A DNA stretch of 64,000 nucleotides. It comes from JBBQHX01 sp035306065 (GTDB lineage Bacteria; Gemmatimonadota; Gemmatimonadetes; Gemmatimonadales; Gemmatimonadaceae). The translations under genes were made by a program, and so were the position numbers. The notes under the pieces were generated by a model, which worked only from the letters and a program-made list of their open reading frames with translations, did no database searches and had not been told where the DNA came from. Every line of letters starts with the position of its first letter. The stretch's first letter is position 1. Location of the stretch: NCBI GenBank assembly GCA_035306065.1, contig DATGOL010000207.1:1-64000 (forward strand), in the 5' to 3' direction. Of the stretch, positions 51,376-60,002 are shown piece after piece.

Positions 51376-51954
51376 TCAGCGCCCCCCTCCTCCGCCTGTC
51401 CCGCGCCCCAGTGAAGAGGGCCTTACGTTCTCGGGGAGTGCCGCCTGGCCAAACGCCTTACGCAGCTCTGCGTTCGTGTTGGTCAGGAAGTCCGCCACCG
51501 CGTTCGCCAGGTGCGCCACCACTTCCTGTCCCCATTCCCGCTCTCCCCCGGCAAACCGGAGCAGTTCCTGGGCAATCCGTTCTGACGTTGCCGTACCGGG
51601 CCTGCGCTCACGCACCGCCTCGCCGTATGCACTGAGGCGCTGGTTGAACTGGCGTTCGGCAAGGCCCACGCGGTCGCTCGCAATGGCCGGGTCCCGCCGA
51701 AATGCCTCCGCAAGTGCTCCCGCCACGAGCGACGCCGTTCGGTCATCCAGCGCATCCCTCTCTGCGGCCAGCAGACCCAGCGCTCGACGGGCGTACCGCA
51801 ACTCCCACCGCGCGTGGTCCAGGTCACCGCCCGTGGCGGTTGCCGCGAGCCATTCGGTTAGTTCGGGATTGGGGTCGTTGCTGAGGGCGGCTGCATAGGC
51901 TGCAGCCTTTGCGCGTACCTCGCGGTCGGACCTCCACCTCTCCAGGAACGGCAC
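51376..51954 (-). CDS. Conserved-looking soluble protein of unknown function
   Basis: 192 aa, GTG start 20 nt after the Rrf2-like gene, so probably cotranscribed with it. Nearly all-helical by composition (ARWELRYARRALGLLAAERDAL, then further Ala/Glu/Arg helices), with a Gly-rich tail (GRGTGGGGGR). No signal peptide or membrane segment, no Cys. I do not recognise the family. Confidence 0.65.
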   Translation of the reverse strand: MPFLERWRSDREVRAKAAAYAAALSNDPNPELTEWLAATATGGDLDHARWELRYARRALGLLAAERDALDDRTASLVAGALAEAFRRDPAIASDRVGLAERQFNQRLSAYGEAVRERRPGTATSERIAQELLRFAGGEREWGQEVVAHLANAVADFLTNTNAELRKAFGQAALPENVRPSSLGRGTGGGGGR

Positions 51955-51974
51955 TAAAGCCGGCGCCTGGCCGC

Positions 51975-52472
51975 TTAGTTGGCTGTCGCCGACTGCGACG
52001 CGCGCCGAGCGAGCTTCACCGGCTCGGGTGCGCTGAGGCCCACCGTGGCTCGCACCTCGGATTCCTGCTTCATGAGGTCGGACAGCCTGACTCCCTCCAG
52101 CACGTCGTCAATTCTCTGCTGCAGAAGGATCCACACCGGGCGAATGCTGCAGTCGTGCGCGGCGGAACAGCGCGCCTCACCCACCGGATGGGTTACGCAA
52201 TGCAGATCGAAGGTGGTGAGCTCGGACGCGGCAATCACATCTCGCACGCTGATGTCCCGCGGCGTTTTGGCCAGCCTGTAGCCTCCCTTGGCACCGCGCG
52301 TGGAGCTGATCAGCCCTGCGCGCCGAAGTCGCAGGAGAATCTGCTCCACGTAGTCAGGAGGCAACTGCTCACGAGTAGCGATCTCGCGACCGGATACCGG
52401 TCCCTCTTCCTCGCGGTGCGCCAGATGAAGCGCGCAGATCAAGCCGTACTCGGCCCAGGTCGTGATACGCAC
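51975..52472 (-). CDS. Rrf2/IscR-family transcriptional regulator
   Basis: 165 aa, GTG start. Winged-helix domain (about 1-75: TTWAEYGLICALHLA, then YVEQILLRLRRAGLI and the STRGAKGGYRL wing) and three cysteines at 92, 102 and 108. IscR has Cys92, 98 and 104 for its [2Fe-2S] cluster, so an Fe-S sensor is likely, although the spacing (x9, x5) differs. A promoter and an inverted repeat abut the start, suggesting autoregulation. No isc or suf genes are adjacent. Confidence 0.88.
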   Translation of the reverse strand: MRITTWAEYGLICALHLAHREEEGPVSGREIATREQLPPDYVEQILLRLRRAGLISSTRGAKGGYRLAKTPRDISVRDVIAASELTTFDLHCVTHPVGEARCSAAHDCSIRPVWILLQQRIDDVLEGVRLSDLMKQESEVRATVGLSAPEPVKLARRASQSATAN

Positions 52473-52494
52473 GTCCGGAGTGTAGGCTCCGGAC
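52473..52494 (-). promoter_or_regulatory. Candidate operator: 8-6-8 inverted repeat at the Rrf2 start
   Basis: GTCCGGAG, 6 nt, CTCCGGAC, perfect on both arms, ending at the base before the GTG. It covers the predicted -10. A dimeric winged-helix regulator bound here would block its own transcription. It could instead fold as an RNA hairpin if transcription starts further upstream. Confidence 0.6.
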
Positions 52495-52507
52495 GCCGAG
52501 TGAACAA
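52479..52507 (-). promoter_or_regulatory. Candidate promoter of the Rrf2-like gene
   Basis: Minus strand TTGTTC (52502-52507), a 17-nt spacer and TACACT (52479-52484). A normal 6-7 nt spacing puts +1 at or beside the GTG start codon at 52472, implying a leaderless mRNA, which fits the lack of a Shine-Dalgarno there. Confidence 0.55.
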
Positions 52508-52577
52508 GGGCGGATACCCGCCGGACGGGCGATCTTCCGCTCTGACCGATCGGATTCCGCAGCGTTTGGCACTACGG

Positions 52578-52614
52578 CACAGGCCCCGGCGCAGTCCATG
52601 CGCCGGGGCCTGTG
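52578..52614 (-). terminator. 16-bp hairpin after the aspartase/fumarase gene
   Basis: CACAGGCCCCGGCGCA, loop GTCCA, exact complement. Begins 26 nt past the stop at 52641 on minus. No U-tract. Confidence 0.65.
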
Positions 52615-52640
52615 ATCCCAATACAGGTTACGGGCGCCGA

Positions 52641-54044
52641 TTACGCACCCGGTACGCCGATCTCCGTCATCTTCCGGAGATCCAGAACCTCATCCGCACG
52701 CTCTGGCGGCAGAACTCCGTCGCGCTTCACCATCTCGCGAATGAGCACGCCTTCCTTCACCGACGCCTTGCTGATCTCGGCAGACTTCGCGTAGCCGATG
52801 TGCGGCATGAGAGCCGTGGCGAGAGCTGCCGAACGCTCCACCCAGTAGGAGCACATTTCCTCATTCGCCTGGATTCCCTTCACGCAGCGATCTGCAAGCG
52901 TGTTCGCCGTATTCGTCAGGATGCGCATGGACAGCAGCACGTTATGCGCGATCACCGGCATCATCACGTTCAGCTCCAGCTGTCCATGCTCGGCAGAGAT
53001 GGCAACGGCGGTGTCGCATCCCATTACCTGGAAGCACACCTGGTTCACCATTTCCGGAATGGACGGGTTGATCTTTCCGGGCATGATGGACGAACCCGGC
53101 TGCACGGCGGGAAGCGTGATCTCGTCAATTCCGGTGCGCGGCCCCATGACCATCAGTCGCAGGTCGCTCGCAATCTTGCTCAGGTCAATTGCCAGGCCTC
53201 GCAACGTGGCGCTGAATGCTGCCGCGTCTCCCATGCTCTGCATGAGTTGAATGCGATCCTCGCCCACGCGCACGTTCAGGCCGGTAATCGCATTCAGGTG
53301 CTTGACGATCAGCTCCGGATACTGCGGCTCGACATTCACCCCCGTGCCCACCGCGCTACCGCCGATGCCGAGATCGCGCAGGTAGTCGGCAGCCTCCACC
53401 GAGCGACGCAGTGCGCGGTCGATGGAGCCGGCGTAGGCGGTGAACTCCTGGCCCAGGCGAATGGGCATCGCGTCCTGCAGGTGCGTGCGGCCCGCCTTGA
53501 CGATATGGTCGAACTCCCTGCCCTTCTCTGCAAGCGCATCGCGAAGATTCTCGAAGGCGCTTACGAGTGCAGGCAGCTGCGAAAGTGCAGCAAGGCGGAT
53601 ATTGGTGGGAATGGTGTCATTGGTGGACTGCGCCATGTTTACATGGTCGTTAGGATGCACGGGCGTATACGTGCCCCGCTCACCACCAAGGATCTCATTC
53701 GCGCGGTTGGCCAGCACCTCGTTCGCATTCATGTTGTGCGAGGTGCCGGCACCGGCCTGGTATGGGTCAACCACGAAGTGCTCGCGGTGCTTGCCTTCAA
53801 GGATCTCATCTGCGGCCTGCACGATTGCGTCAGCGAGTCGTGCCTCCAGCCGACCGGTTTCCTTGTGGGCCAGGGCCGCCGCCTTCTTGATCCACACCTG
53901 CCCGATGACGAATGGCTCGAGAGGCCGGAGGCCGCTGATCGGGAAGTTCTGTATGGCGCGCAGCGTCTGTACGCCGTAGAGTGCGTCTGCGGGAACTTCG
54001 AGAGTGCCCAGCGGATCCTTCTCGGTGCGAGTGGCGTTAGCCAT
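52641..54044 (-). CDS. aspA: Aspartate ammonia-lyase / class II fumarase family enzyme
   Basis: 467 aa. ATG 54044 is chosen because AAGGAGG lies 9 nt upstream; ATG 54053 abuts that RBS directly. Superfamily signature GSSIMPGKINP (about 315-325), with AGAGTSHNMNANEV and GRTHLQDAMPI. The opening EVPADALYGVQTLRAIQNF and VDPYQAGAGTS blocks resemble AspA more than FumC, so reversible deamination of aspartate to fumarate is favoured; fumarase activity is the alternative. Confidence 0.85.
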   Translation of the reverse strand: MANATRTEKDPLGTLEVPADALYGVQTLRAIQNFPISGLRPLEPFVIGQVWIKKAAALAHKETGRLEARLADAIVQAADEILEGKHREHFVVDPYQAGAGTSHNMNANEVLANRANEILGGERGTYTPVHPNDHVNMAQSTNDTIPTNIRLAALSQLPALVSAFENLRDALAEKGREFDHIVKAGRTHLQDAMPIRLGQEFTAYAGSIDRALRRSVEAADYLRDLGIGGSAVGTGVNVEPQYPELIVKHLNAITGLNVRVGEDRIQLMQSMGDAAAFSATLRGLAIDLSKIASDLRLMVMGPRTGIDEITLPAVQPGSSIMPGKINPSIPEMVNQVCFQVMGCDTAVAISAEHGQLELNVMMPVIAHNVLLSMRILTNTANTLADRCVKGIQANEEMCSYWVERSAALATALMPHIGYAKSAEISKASVKEGVLIREMVKRDGVLPPERADEVLDLRKMTEIGVPGA

Positions 54045-54116
54045 CCCGTGCATCCTCCTTGAAATTGTGCAGTGTGCGCCTGTGGGCGAACACGGTGATG
54101 TTCATGTTGTCGCGAC

Positions 54117-54608
54117 CTAAACGCGACGGCCGACGTCTCGTGAGGCGGCCACCGCCGTTCCGAGCCCGCCGAGTGCTGCAACCAGGCCCACGACGAGCCA
54201 TGCGACATCGGCGCGTCGTGAACCTGCCGGAGCAAGGGCCGCAACAGTGCCACCGGCGACCGTGGAGCCATCGGCAGCGTGCAGCATGCGTTCACCGCTG
54301 CTGGCTCCGAAGCTGGCCATCACGCCGGAAAGCACGAGCACGCCGGAGCAGACCATGCGAGCCACGCGCAGTCGCGCGCGCACGGCGAGTTCCGCACCAA
54401 TGACCAGCAGACCCGAGACCACGGCCCCCATGGCAACCAGCGGAACGAGCCGGTCGAGTGCTGCAGCGGTATCGCCTGCAGCGGTGTTTGGCGCGGGGAG
54501 CAGGAGAAAAACCGCGAGCGCTGCACCGCCAATCCAGGCAGTGAGCAGGAGCGCACTGGCAAGCGGCCGGCGGGGGCGCACGGCGCGATAGAGATATGAG
54601 CGGCTCAT
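54117..54608 (-). CDS. Small membrane protein of unknown function
   Basis: 163 aa with four likely membrane helices (about 16-38, 55-78, 82-103 and 136-155) and Ala/Val/Leu-rich composition. ATGA overlap with the MBL gene. No family recognised; the basic N-terminus RAVRPRRP suggests a cytoplasmic N-terminus. Confidence 0.72.
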   Translation of the reverse strand: MSRSYLYRAVRPRRPLASALLLTAWIGGAALAVFLLLPAPNTAAGDTAAALDRLVPLVAMGAVVSGLLVIGAELAVRARLRVARMVCSGVLVLSGVMASFGASSGERMLHAADGSTVAGGTVAALAPAGSRRADVAWLVVGLVAALGGLGTAVAASRDVGRRV

Positions 54609-55246
54609 GACGCCCTCAGGCGCGCTGCGCCGGTGAGGAATGGGTTCGATCGGCGCTCGCTGCCAACGGTGGTCTCGGGGCCATGGCCGGGGAGAACACG
54701 TGTATCGTCAGGCAGCGCCGTGATGCGCTCGAGCGATGCTGCAAGTGCAGCAGAATCTGAAAGAGGAAGGTCCGTACGGCCAACGGAGCCGGCGAACAGG
54801 CAGTCTCCCACGAGTGCAACGCCGTTCCCGTGCAGCACCACGTGTCCTGGCGCGTGCCCCGGCGCGTGCATTACGCGGAAATTGACTTCGCCAAGGGTGA
54901 CTTCGTCGCCGTCGCCGTACGGCCGGGTTTCCGGCGTTGGCTGATCGATGCGAAGACCATATGCTGCAGCATGCCTGGCAGCACCGGTATACAGCGGAAG
55001 GTCTGCCTGGTGCAGGTATACGGGAATCTCGTACCGGGCAACCAGTTCCTCGATTGCACCCACATGATCGAAGTGCGCATGAGTGAGCCAGATGGCAACC
55101 GGCTCTGCACCCGTTGCATCGACTGCACGCGCAATACGGTCGGCCTCGTCTCCGGGATCCACGATTGCCAGCTGGTGGCTTTCATCATCGATCACCAGCC
55201 AGCAGTTCACCGCGAGTGGTCCCACAGGAAGGCCAACGATGCGCAT
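54605..55246 (-). CDS. Metallo-beta-lactamase-fold hydrolase (glyoxalase II-like)
   Basis: 213 aa. THAHFDH gives His56, His58, Asp60 and His61; further metal ligands are His in HAPGHAPGH, Asp in VGDCLFAG and His in LPGHGP. Length and layout match the YcbL-type short glyoxalase II group. Start overlaps the trxB stop by one base (TGATG); coupled thiol metabolism is plausible but inferred. Confidence 0.88.
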   Translation of the reverse strand: MRIVGLPVGPLAVNCWLVIDDESHQLAIVDPGDEADRIARAVDATGAEPVAIWLTHAHFDHVGAIEELVARYEIPVYLHQADLPLYTGAARHAAAYGLRIDQPTPETRPYGDGDEVTLGEVNFRVMHAPGHAPGHVVLHGNGVALVGDCLFAGSVGRTDLPLSDSAALAASLERITALPDDTRVLPGHGPETTVGSERRSNPFLTGAARLRAS

Positions 55247-56235
55247 CAGACCGCGTACCCTCCCACGCCTTCCACTACCGGCTCCGCCTGGCCATCGCGC
55301 AACGCCGTGAGATACTTCTCCGCCGCAATTGCCGCAGTGGTTGCGTCACCCACAGCAGTCGTCACCTGCCTCACGAGCTGAACCCGGAGATCGCCCGCAG
55401 CAAACAGGCCCGGAATGGAAGTCTGCATGTTTTCGTCCGTACGCACGTAGCCCATCTCGTCGTGGTCCACGTGATCCGCAATGATTCCGCTGTTCGGCCG
55501 GAAGCCCACGAAAACGAACACGCCGGTTACGGCGAGTTCGCGCTCCTCGTTCGAGATTACGTCCCGCAGCCTGACGCCGCGCGCAAGCCCATCGTCATCG
55601 CCGAGTATCTCTTCGACGACCGAGTTCCACACGAACTCGATCTTCGGGTTCTCGAACGCGCGCTTCTGCAGAATCTTGCTGGCGCGAAGCTCGTCGCGGC
55701 GGTGTATCAGGTACACCTTGTCTGCATAACGCGTGAGGAATGCTGCCTCCTCAGTTGCGGCATCACCGCCACCGACCACCGCTATCGTGTGACCGCGGAA
55801 GAATGCTCCATCGCAGATGGCGCAGTAGGACACTCCCTTGCCGGCATACTCCACCTCGCCCGGCACGTTGAGCTTCACCGGCGTACCGCCCGCCGTCACG
55901 ATTACCGTGGGCGCCACATAGATCTCGCCCGCATCCGTGGTAACGTGAAACTGACCGTCGTCCTGGCGCTTGACCGACTCCACGTTCTTTCCGAGGTGGA
56001 ATTCAGCGCCGAACTTGCGTGCGTGCTGCTCGAATTTCTGGGCGAGTTCCCACCCCTGCACGCTTTCGAACCCGATGTAGTCTTCAATGAGTTCGGTGTT
56101 CAGCAGCTCGCCACCTGGTGCCCCGCGCTCGAGGAGCGCGGTGCGCAGCATCGAACGGCCTGCGTACATGGCAGCGCACATGCCGGCGGGTCCGCCGCCG
56201 ACAATCAGAACGTCGTAATCCTGCGTGGAGCTCAC
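55246..56235 (-). CDS. trxB: Thioredoxin reductase
   Basis: 329 aa. FAD site GGGPAGMCAAMYAGR, redox pair Cys138-Ala-Ile-Cys141, NADPH site VVGGGDAATEEA and the C-terminal FAVGDLR-like FAAGDLRVQ. Keeps thioredoxin reduced using NADPH. First gene of a three-gene operon; the 212 nt upstream (56236-56447) hold no promoter I would name. Confidence 0.95.
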   Translation of the reverse strand: MSSTQDYDVLIVGGGPAGMCAAMYAGRSMLRTALLERGAPGGELLNTELIEDYIGFESVQGWELAQKFEQHARKFGAEFHLGKNVESVKRQDDGQFHVTTDAGEIYVAPTVIVTAGGTPVKLNVPGEVEYAGKGVSYCAICDGAFFRGHTIAVVGGGDAATEEAAFLTRYADKVYLIHRRDELRASKILQKRAFENPKIEFVWNSVVEEILGDDDGLARGVRLRDVISNEERELAVTGVFVFVGFRPNSGIIADHVDHDEMGYVRTDENMQTSIPGLFAAGDLRVQLVRQVTTAVGDATTAAIAAEKYLTALRDGQAEPVVEGVGGYAV

Positions 56236-56447
56236 TTGGGCCTCGAATTGGTCAGCGCCGCCGTGGGGGGCGCGTGCGGAAAACGGGCGTGCCTTGTCGG
56301 CACCTGCCTCTTAATGTCGCGCGCGCACGCTGCTGAGGGAAGCCGTAGACAGCCTCACTCGTACCTGCGACGGCCTGGCAGCCGGAAAGTTCGGCCACCT
56401 TCATGCGGCAGGCGGACCACCGTCCGGAAAGCCGATTCAACCGACGT

Positions 56448-57173
56448 CTACTTTCGGATCAGCCGGCCGCCGTCCACCACGATCACTTCGCCGGTAACGT
56501 ATCCCGCACCCAGCAGGTAGCACACGGCTTCTGCCACGTCCTCCGCAGATCCGATGCGCCCCAGCGGAGTGGTAGCCGCGAGGCGCTCGGCAGACTCCTG
56601 ATCCATGCTCTCCGGAAGAAGCACTGCGCCAGGCGCAACTGCGTTCACCCGGATTCCCGGCGCCAGCACGCGCGCGAGGGCGCGGGTCATCTGAACGACT
56701 CCGGCCTTGGTGATACCGTGCGGCACATGGTTCGGCCACGTCTCGAAGGCGGCGAGGTCTGCAATGTTGACCATGGCGCTGCCCGGCTTCATCACTCGCG
56801 CGGCGGCCTGCGACAGGAAGAACGGCGCACGCAGATTGAGCGTGAACATGAACTCCCATTCGTCCTGGCTCACTGAATCCACCGGGCCTTCCATCATCAC
56901 TGCAGCAGAGTTTACCAGGAAATCCAGGCCGGCCCACTGGTGCACGGCTGAAATCAGCGCTTCCGGTGCATCGGGCCTGGTGAGATCGGCGGAAAATGCC
57001 TGCGCCTCGGTGCCGGAGTCGCGAAGCAGCTTCACCACCTCGCTGGCGCCTTCGTCGGATTCGTTGTAATGCACGGCAACCCGTGCGCCCTCGGCTCCCA
57101 CCGCCAGTGCGATGGCTCGTCCAACGCGGCGTCCTGCACCGGTCACGAGGCAGGTGCGCCCCTGGAACTTCAC
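56448..57173 (-). CDS. SDR oxidoreductase, pteridine-reductase-like, with altered active site
   Basis: 241 aa from GTG 57173, with GGAG 8 nt upstream; a GTG six codons earlier lacks an RBS. Cofactor site TGAGRRVGRAIA, with Arg-Arg as in pteridine reductases (FolM/PTR1); NSAAVMM; then NIAD-LAAFETW, where Asp139 sits where PTR1 has its catalytic Asp. The usual YxxxK Tyr is His152 (HGITK, Lys156). That could mean a changed chemistry or a dead enzyme. C-terminal VDGGRLIRK is normal. A TTGACA box at 57259-57264 on minus may be its -35. Confidence 0.82.
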   Translation of the reverse strand: MKFQGRTCLVTGAGRRVGRAIALAVGAEGARVAVHYNESDEGASEVVKLLRDSGTEAQAFSADLTRPDAPEALISAVHQWAGLDFLVNSAAVMMEGPVDSVSQDEWEFMFTLNLRAPFFLSQAAARVMKPGSAMVNIADLAAFETWPNHVPHGITKAGVVQMTRALARVLAPGIRVNAVAPGAVLLPESMDQESAERLAATTPLGRIGSAEDVAEAVCYLLGAGYVTGEVIVVDGGRLIRK

Positions 57174-57265
57174 GCTTCGCTCCAGATGCACTTGAGCGTC
57201 ACGCTACGCTCCGGACGCAATTCCGTTGGGAGTGCACGCATCGCGTACGGAGGTGAGGTGTCAAC

Positions 57266-58135
57266 CTAGGCTCCCGACGCGACTCGCGAGGCGACCAGGG
57301 CATCCTGTTCCTCCAGCCACTCAACAGGTACTCGCATTGAATCGAGCACGCGCGGCCCCTCTACCGAGCCGTGCCAGTCCGATCCGCCGCTCTTCACCAC
57401 GCCGAACTCGTCCGCGAGTCTCGTGAGGCGACGCTCATCTTCCGGTGAGTGACCCGGGTGGCGCACTTCCAGCCCGTCCAGCCCCGCAGGAATCATCCCC
57501 TCCAGTACCGCGCGACGCCCGAGCTGACCAGGGTGTGCCAGGATGGCCAGTCCGCCAGCCTGGTGTATCAGTTCGCAGGCCTCACCCAGTGCAATGAGCT
57601 CCTTGTCCACGAATGCCGGCCTGCCTGCACCGAGCCACTTGTCGAACGCCTCGCGAAAATCACTTACGTAGCCGTGCTTTACGAGCACTGTTGCAACGTG
57701 AGGCCGGCCGATCGATCCACCGCCCGCTTCGTCCAGAATCTCCTGGAGCTCCACCGGAAGCCCGAGCTCGGAGAGGCGTTCCACTATGCGAATGGCGCGA
57801 TTCAGGCGTGCCTCACGATAGATCGCCAGGCGCCCGTCCAGCCCCTGCACGTCTGCAACGTGCAGCGCCAGCAGGTGCCACTCGCGGCCACCGTGCGTCG
57901 TGCTCAGCTCGGCGCCGGGCACAACGCGAACTCCCAGCGCCGCTCCTGCCGCTACTGCATCCGGAACTCCGGCAAGCGTGTCATGGTCCGTGAGGGCCAT
58001 TGCGCTCAGTCCCTTGGAATGAGCGAAACGAACCACTTCTGCCGGCGCGAGAACGCCGTCCGAAGCGGTGGAGTGCGAGTGGAGATCCACGGTCGCCGCG
58101 CGGGCGCCAGGTACTCCTGCGCCCGGTGAAGTCAC
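57266..58135 (-). CDS. PHP-domain phosphoesterase
   Basis: 289 aa, GTG start overlapping the preceding stop (GTGA). Metal motifs DLHSHSTASDG, TDHDT, Glu in GAELSTT, HPGQ and SGGSDWHG match the PHP family closest to RNase AM/YciV (5'-3' exonuclease on short RNA or 3',5'-nucleotide bisphosphates). Metal ligands look complete. Confidence 0.88.
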   Translation of the reverse strand: MTSPGAGVPGARAATVDLHSHSTASDGVLAPAEVVRFAHSKGLSAMALTDHDTLAGVPDAVAAGAALGVRVVPGAELSTTHGGREWHLLALHVADVQGLDGRLAIYREARLNRAIRIVERLSELGLPVELQEILDEAGGGSIGRPHVATVLVKHGYVSDFREAFDKWLGAGRPAFVDKELIALGEACELIHQAGGLAILAHPGQLGRRAVLEGMIPAGLDGLEVRHPGHSPEDERRLTRLADEFGVVKSGGSDWHGSVEGPRVLDSMRVPVEWLEEQDALVASRVASGA

Positions 58136-58398
58136 GACAGGTAACCAGCCTCCGGCGACGTGTCGGACGCCTGCGATTGCTGGAACAGCCTGCGCAGGTC
58201 AGCGTCGCTCAGCTCGCGCAGCGAGCGCTCACGGGAACGAGAAGTCCAGGACGTATACCGTGTGACGCGCACCTCACGATCACCAGCCTTGCCGCGCACG
58301 AAGATGAGCCCGAACTCGTCATGCGAATAAGACGTCCTGAATCCCGACGGATAAACCTTCCAAAGTTCTCCGTTGAGTTCGATCTCCCGGCTAGGCAT
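58132..58398 (-). CDS. Small basic protein of unknown function
   Basis: 88 aa. GGAGG at 8 nt gives a firm start. Beta-rich N-terminal half (EIELNGELWKVYPSGF, GLIFVRGKAGDREVRVTRY), then a charged helix (LRELSDADLRRLF). 3 nt after the gene at 58402 and overlapping the PHP gene, so part of the operon. Not recognised. Confidence 0.68.
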   Translation of the reverse strand: MPSREIELNGELWKVYPSGFRTSYSHDEFGLIFVRGKAGDREVRVTRYTSWTSRSRERSLRELSDADLRRLFQQSQASDTSPEAGYLS

Positions 58399-58401
58399 TG
58401 C

Positions 58402-58659
58402 TTACACCTCCACCCTGACGTAGATGCGCTGCGAGTCGAGCGGAGGCGTGGGTGCCGAGGCGTGGGCATCCGCGAGAGTCTGCGGATCATCTGCCTCGGT
58501 GAACTCCATGAATGCCCCCGGAAGATCTGCCTCCGCAAATACCGAGAAGCGGCAGTTCCTGTCGGCATAATACGCCTTGCGCTCACGAGCACGCACCAGG
58601 TAATTGTCCCGCTCGTGTTGCGGAACGATCAATCGCTGGACCGTCATTGACATTGCCAT
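58402..58659 (-). CDS. Small protein of unknown function
   Basis: 85 aa, starting 2 nt after the E2 stop. Predicted ferredoxin-like alternation (TVQRLIVP, YADRNCRFSVFAEADLPGAFMEF), reminiscent of antibiotic-monooxygenase/NIPSNAP dimers, but too short to assign. The same operon as 58132-58398. Two further ATGs at codons 3 and 5 could be the real start. Confidence 0.65.
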   Translation of the reverse strand: MAMSMTVQRLIVPQHERDNYLVRARERKAYYADRNCRFSVFAEADLPGAFMEFTEADDPQTLADAHASAPTPPLDSQRIYVRVEV

Positions 58660-58661
58660 TG

Positions 58662-59999
58662 TCAGAGCACGTCCTCGGAGATGGATTCCAGTCGCTTCTT
58701 CAGGTCTGCCATGAAGTGGTCTGCATCCGCCCCATCCACGATCCGGTGATCGAACGAGATGGAGAAGTACGCGCAGGTGCGTATGGCGATGGTGTCTTCG
58801 CCGTCTGCTCCGCGCACAACCTTCGGGCGCTTCTCGATCGCACCAACGCCGAGTATGGCGGAGGTGGGCACCGGAATGATCGGCGTGCCCATCAGCGAGC
58901 CGAAAACGCCCGGGTTGGTGATAGTGAAGCTGGCGTTCTGAACCTCAGTCGGCTGCAGCTTCTTCGCTCGTGCCCTGCCCGCGAGGTCGTTGAGCTTCCT
59001 CGTGAGGCCGGTTAGCGAGAGGTCATCCGCCTTGTGGATTACCGGCACGATGAGCCCGTTATCGAGCGCAACCGCGATCCCGATATTGTACTGCTTGCGG
59101 TACACGACGTCGTTGCCGCGCACTGCCGCGTTGAGCACGGGGAACGCCTTGAGGCTCTCGACTACTGCCCGGATGATGAAGGGCATGTAGGTGAGCTTCT
59201 CGCCGGTCTGCTTCTCGAACTCGTGGCGGTTCGCCGCACGAATACGTGCGAGACGCGTGAGGTCAACCTCGAAGAAGCTGCTCACGTGCGCGTTCCAGCG
59301 TCGCGAGAGCGTCATGTGGTCGAACGTGAGCTGACGAATCCGCGACATCGGCTCCACTACGTCGCCAGGCCACTCGGGCACTGCGGGCGCACGGAAGCTG
59401 CCCGGCTCGCCAGCCGCTGCTGCCGGCGCGCCAGCCGGTGCAGGCGCTGCCGATCGTGCGGCACCGGACTCGAGGTGCTGCAGCAGATCCTTGCGTGTAA
59501 CGCGGCCCGCGATTCCGGTGCCGGTTAACGCCGCGATCTCCACGCCGTGCTCGGCGGCCATCTTCCGTACCAGCGGCGAGCTGCGGGTGCGAATGCGCTC
59601 CTCGAACGAGGCGCCATTCCCGCCTGCCATCGCTGCAGCCGCTGGTGCTCCGCTGCTCGACGGACTGGGAGCGGCAGGGGCAGCCGCTGCAGCCGGCACC
59701 TCGGATTCGGCTGCGCCAGGTGCGGGAGCAGACGGTGCAGCTGCTGCGGCAGCGCCCTTCTCCGTTTCCAGCCGGGCGACCACGGTCTGCACAGGCACAG
59801 TCTTCCCTTCTTCAACGAGCACTTCCACCAGAATGCCGGAGGCTGGCGACGGAATTTCCGCATCCACCTTATCGGTGGATATCTCGAAGATTGCCTCGTC
59901 GCGCTTTACCTCGTCGCCAACTTTCTTCAGCCAGCGCGACATGGTGCCTTCGGCAATGGATTCGCCCATCTGGGGCATTACGACATCAATACGAGCCAC
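58662..59999 (-). CDS. bkdC: Branched-chain 2-oxoacid dehydrogenase E2 (dihydrolipoyl acyltransferase)
   Basis: 445 aa, GTG start with GAGG 7 nt before. One lipoyl domain (about 1-77, Lys in ISTDKVDAEIP), an Ala/Pro linker, a peripheral-subunit-binding domain (about 140-175, SPLVRKMAAEHGV), and the catalytic domain (about 205-440, with SFDHRIVDGADAD). Transfers the acyl group from E1 to CoA. E3 is not in the window. The E1 genes and domain style favour a branched-chain complex over pyruvate or oxoglutarate. Confidence 0.9.
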   Translation of the reverse strand: MARIDVVMPQMGESIAEGTMSRWLKKVGDEVKRDEAIFEISTDKVDAEIPSPASGILVEVLVEEGKTVPVQTVVARLETEKGAAAAAAPSAPAPGAAESEVPAAAAAPAAPSPSSSGAPAAAAMAGGNGASFEERIRTRSSPLVRKMAAEHGVEIAALTGTGIAGRVTRKDLLQHLESGAARSAAPAPAGAPAAAAGEPGSFRAPAVPEWPGDVVEPMSRIRQLTFDHMTLSRRWNAHVSSFFEVDLTRLARIRAANRHEFEKQTGEKLTYMPFIIRAVVESLKAFPVLNAAVRGNDVVYRKQYNIGIAVALDNGLIVPVIHKADDLSLTGLTRKLNDLAGRARAKKLQPTEVQNASFTITNPGVFGSLMGTPIIPVPTSAILGVGAIEKRPKVVRGADGEDTIAIRTCAYFSISFDHRIVDGADADHFMADLKKRLESISEDVL

Positions 60000-60002
60000 C
60001 GG

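Noticed and set aside
51909..54062. 717-codon plus-strand open frame
   Set aside because: Antisense of the Rrf2-like and aspartase genes; no protein-like composition.
58402..58659. Toxin-antitoxin pair with 58132-58398
   Set aside because: Two small adjacent genes, but neither shows a known toxin or antitoxin fold, and they lie inside a metabolic operon with consistent spacing.
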